Positions 62,430-64,000 of a DNA stretch of 64,000 nucleotides are shown piece after piece. The stretch is from Rhizobium cauense (GTDB lineage: Bacteria; Pseudomonadota; Alphaproteobacteria; Rhizobiales; Rhizobiaceae). Under the pieces are notes generated by a model. The model made no database searches. It was not told the origin of the DNA and worked only from the letters and a program-made list of their open reading frames with translations. Position numbers and translations under genes: made by a program. Each line of letters starts with the position of its first letter. Position 1 is the first letter of the stretch. Location of the stretch: the NCBI RefSeq assembly GCF_019511525.1, contig NZ_JAEUAT010000013.1:112501-176500 (forward strand). Reading direction: 5' to 3'.

Positions 62430-62556
62430 TGGCCAACAAGGACTCTTGGTCCTGCCTCCACCGCGGTGAATTCACCTCCTCCTTCTGAGGAAAACTCCAC
62501 ACAACACTCACATCACACGTCGTCGAACGCAGCCGCGTTCGCTGAAAGGAAAATCT

Positions 62557-63390
62557 ATGAGTTCTCAAACTTGGTTCATTACCGGCGCGTCCAGCGGACT
62601 AGGAGAAGCTATCGCCCATTCCGCATTGCGAGCCGGGCATCACGTAGCAGTCACTGCCCGCGATAGCGCTCGCCTCGGTCGCCTCGTCGCCGCCCATCCC
62701 AAACAGGTCCTTGCATTGTCGATGGATCTGGCTAAGTCGGCGGAAATTAAGGCGGCCATTGACATTGCGGAAGATTGGCGCGGTAGCATCGACGTCCTCG
62801 TGAACAATGCTGCGATCGGCTATGCCGCCGCAATCGAGGAAGGTGAAGAGGACAAGATCAGAGCTCTCTTCGATACGAATGTCTTCGGCGTAGCAGCGAC
62901 GATTCGCCATGCGTTGCCCGGGATGCGCTCTCGAGGTTCCGGCGTCATCATCAACGTTTCTTCCATGGCTGGCCTCGTGTCGTACCCGGGCATGGGCTAT
63001 TACAGCGCGACCAAGTTCGCCCTGGAGGGACTAAACGATGCCCTGGCGCAAGAGGTCGGACCACTCGGGATCAAGGTGACATCCATCGAGCCCGGTGGAA
63101 TGCGCACAGGAATTGCAGGGCGCAATCTGCTGAGCCCGAGAATTGATGCATACGCTCCTACTGCACATGCCATCTTCGACATGATCAAGAACGACAAGGA
63201 AGGCGCCTTCGCCCCCAGCGACGTCAACCGCATCGGAGACCTGCTGGTTCGCATGGTGGAAGCCGGCGACCTTCCACTCCGTCTCAGCCTCGGTGGAGAT
63301 AGTTGGAGCGCGATCCTGGGTAAGCTGGATTCTCTGCGCGCGGACTACGAGAAGTACAAGACTGAAGCCTACAGCGTTCAATTCGACTAA
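62557..63390 (+). CDS. Short-chain dehydrogenase/reductase
   Basis: A 277-residue SDR. TGASSGLGEAI (residues 8-18) binds NAD(P), NNAA follows the beta-4 strand, the catalytic Ser is in INVSSMAG, and YSATK holds the YxxxK pair. GTLPGMRSRGSG-type residues match the SDR at 32.5 kb. AAAGGA precedes the ATG. The stop lies immediately before an insertion-sequence end, so the 3' flank has been replaced. Confidence 0.9.
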   Translation: MSSQTWFITGASSGLGEAIAHSALRAGHHVAVTARDSARLGRLVAAHPKQVLALSMDLAKSAEIKAAIDIAEDWRGSIDVLVNNAAIGYAAAIEEGEEDKIRALFDTNVFGVAATIRHALPGMRSRGSGVIINVSSMAGLVSYPGMGYYSATKFALEGLNDALAQEVGPLGIKVTSIEPGGMRTGIAGRNLLSPRIDAYAPTAHAIFDMIKNDKEGAFAPSDVNRIGDLLVRMVEAGDLPLRLSLGGDSWSAILGKLDSLRADYEKYKTEAYSVQFD

Positions 63391-63406
63391 CAGGCTGTTG
63401 AAGAAG

Positions 63407-63751
63407 TCAGTCGGGTTCGCAAACGAAGCCTGAGTCATCTCCGTTGTGGATGTAGATGTGCCCGACAAGGCGTCCGGCTGAGCCGAGAGCAGCCCATCCG
63501 CGACCACAGGCCGGGTCATTCTCGTCTTGTCCCTCCCATGAGAACTCCGCACAGCCTGATCCGTTGCGTGCGCCGTAGCGGACATCGAGAAAGCCCTTGA
63601 GCGCGACGAATGCGATTTCTCCGTCCGCTGCTCCCTGGAATGTCAGATGCGCCTCTTCCACGAGATCGAGGACGTCGTTATCCCAGTTGTCCATCTCGAC
63701 GATGCGCCACCGACCGGCGAAGGCCTTGGGCAAGGCAGAAGCTCTCGCCAT
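63407..63751 (-). CDS. Passenger protein of the insertion sequence
   Basis: A 114-residue acidic protein (AGRWRIVEMDNWDNDVLDLVEEAHLTFQG, SWEGQDENDPACGRGWAAL). The ATG at 63751 shares a base with the transposase stop (TAATG) and has GGAGG 7 nt upstream, so translation is coupled. Its stop overlaps the terminal repeat. It lies wholly inside the element. Family not recognised. Confidence 0.7.
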   Translation of the reverse strand: MARASALPKAFAGRWRIVEMDNWDNDVLDLVEEAHLTFQGAADGEIAFVALKGFLDVRYGARNGSGCAEFSWEGQDENDPACGRGWAALGSAGRLVGHIYIHNGDDSGFVCEPD

Positions 63752-64000
63752 TAGCCTGCCTCCGTCACGAGCTTCGGCAGCCGCACAAGATTGTAGGCGG
63801 CGGCCGCGAAGGTGAAAGCCCATCCCACCCTGTCGCGACCGCGGAACTTTGTCTTGTCCTGCCCCGCGACAGTTTTGATCCAGCCGAACGCCTCCTCGAT
63901 ACGCTTGCGAATGCGTAGGCTGACCTCATAGCCGGGATGGCGTGTAGTGCGTCCGTCGATAGCCGAGCGGCGACCATTGACGTTCTGTGCCACGTGGGGC
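63751..64000 (-). CDS. IS5-family transposase, C-terminal part
   Basis: The last 82 residues of a DDE transposase: RIRKRIEEAFGWIKTVAG is the C-terminal Y-(2)-R-(3)-E region, and FTFAAAAYNLVRLPKL is the typical ending. The frame continues beyond the right edge without a start. Its gene overlaps the downstream passenger gene by one base. Confidence 0.88.
   Translation of the reverse strand, partial: PHVAQNVNGRRSAIDGRTTRHPGYEVSLRIRKRIEEAFGWIKTVAGQDKTKFRGRDRVGWAFTFAAAAYNLVRLPKLVTEAG

Larger units (their letters stand above)
63391..64000. mobile_element. IS5/IS1182-like insertion sequence, partial
   Basis: The left terminal repeat CAGGCTGTTGAAGAAGTC starts at 63391, directly after the SDR stop codon. 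It includes a passenger gene and the 3' end of the transposase gene, which runs past the window's end. Confidence 0.75.

Noticed and set aside
1..64000. CRISPR arrays, tRNA or rRNA genes
   Set aside because: No regularly spaced direct repeats with spacers, no tRNA TPsiC-like GGTTCGAAT cores and no rRNA segments were seen on reading both strands.

Overview
The window reads as an accessory-type region of an alphaproteobacterium, most likely a member of the Hyphomicrobiales (rhizobial type). This is inferred from a G+C-rich sequence with strongly biased codon use and from the gene content: a DUF992 protein, an ECF41 sigma factor, FixJ-like regulators, a giant trifunctional kinase, a CIO-type cytochrome bd oxidase and an IS5/IS1182-like insertion sequence. 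No rRNA, tRNA or CRISPR array was seen. Most genes are catabolic, stress-related or regulatory, and they come as short blocks with changing orientation. Several gene remnants and frameshifts also point to an accessory replicon or genomic island.

Layout. 0-6.4 kb: a partial phosphodiesterase, a DUF6984-like protein, a frameshifted P-loop kinase, an acetyltransferase, a DUF1062 protein, a short tandem repeat, an exported NTF2-fold protein and about 1 kb without a recognisable gene. 6.4-8.8 kb: cydAB. 8.9-10.5 kb: an ECF41 sigma factor divergent from a carboxymuconolactone decarboxylase, each with an ECF41-type promoter. 10.6-17.6 kb: DUF4331, a hupE-DUF2945-DUF488 operon, small exported proteins, a CDC48-type AAA+ ATPase and an HdeD-like membrane protein. 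17.8-25 kb: an eight-gene operon (MaoC hydratase, acyl-CoA ligase, DUF35, thiolase-fold enzyme, hydrolase, MarR, DUF485, ActP) preceded by a perfect 21-bp palindrome. 25-31.3 kb: a CopC-like protein, YeaO, EmrAB, DUF992, Dps and a formate/nitrite channel. 31.9-36.6 kb: SDR and NTF2 genes, an aldehyde dehydrogenase remnant, CrcB and a cupin protein.

36.7-49.2 kb is mostly regulatory: an AraC regulator, an exported haloperoxidase-like hydrolase, three response regulators, a 1844-residue kinase/ATPase/histidine kinase, a GntR regulator, a HAD dehalogenase and a nitrilase-family enzyme. Near-identical candidate GntR operators lie between gntR and the HAD gene and in front of the giant kinase, so one regulator may control both. 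49.2-58.7 kb: two MDR oxidoreductases, a frameshifted small gene, then a formate dehydrogenase with a Gln at the cofactor-selecting position, followed by an RND efflux pair and a 46-residue protein. 58.7-59.5 kb: an acetyltransferase inside an inverted-repeat-bounded segment. 59.6-63.4 kb: exported proteins and an AraC/NTF2/SDR set. 63.4-64 kb: the end of an insertion sequence whose transposase is coupled to a small passenger gene.

How the parts may work together (inference): the 17.8-25 kb operon looks like uptake and CoA-dependent side-chain shortening of an unidentified carboxylic acid through a hydratase/retro-aldolase pair, because the thiolase-fold enzyme lacks the usual nucleophilic cysteine and is paired with DUF35. 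The formate dehydrogenase is predicted to make NADPH. Most other blocks fit oxidative, membrane or chemical stress defence.
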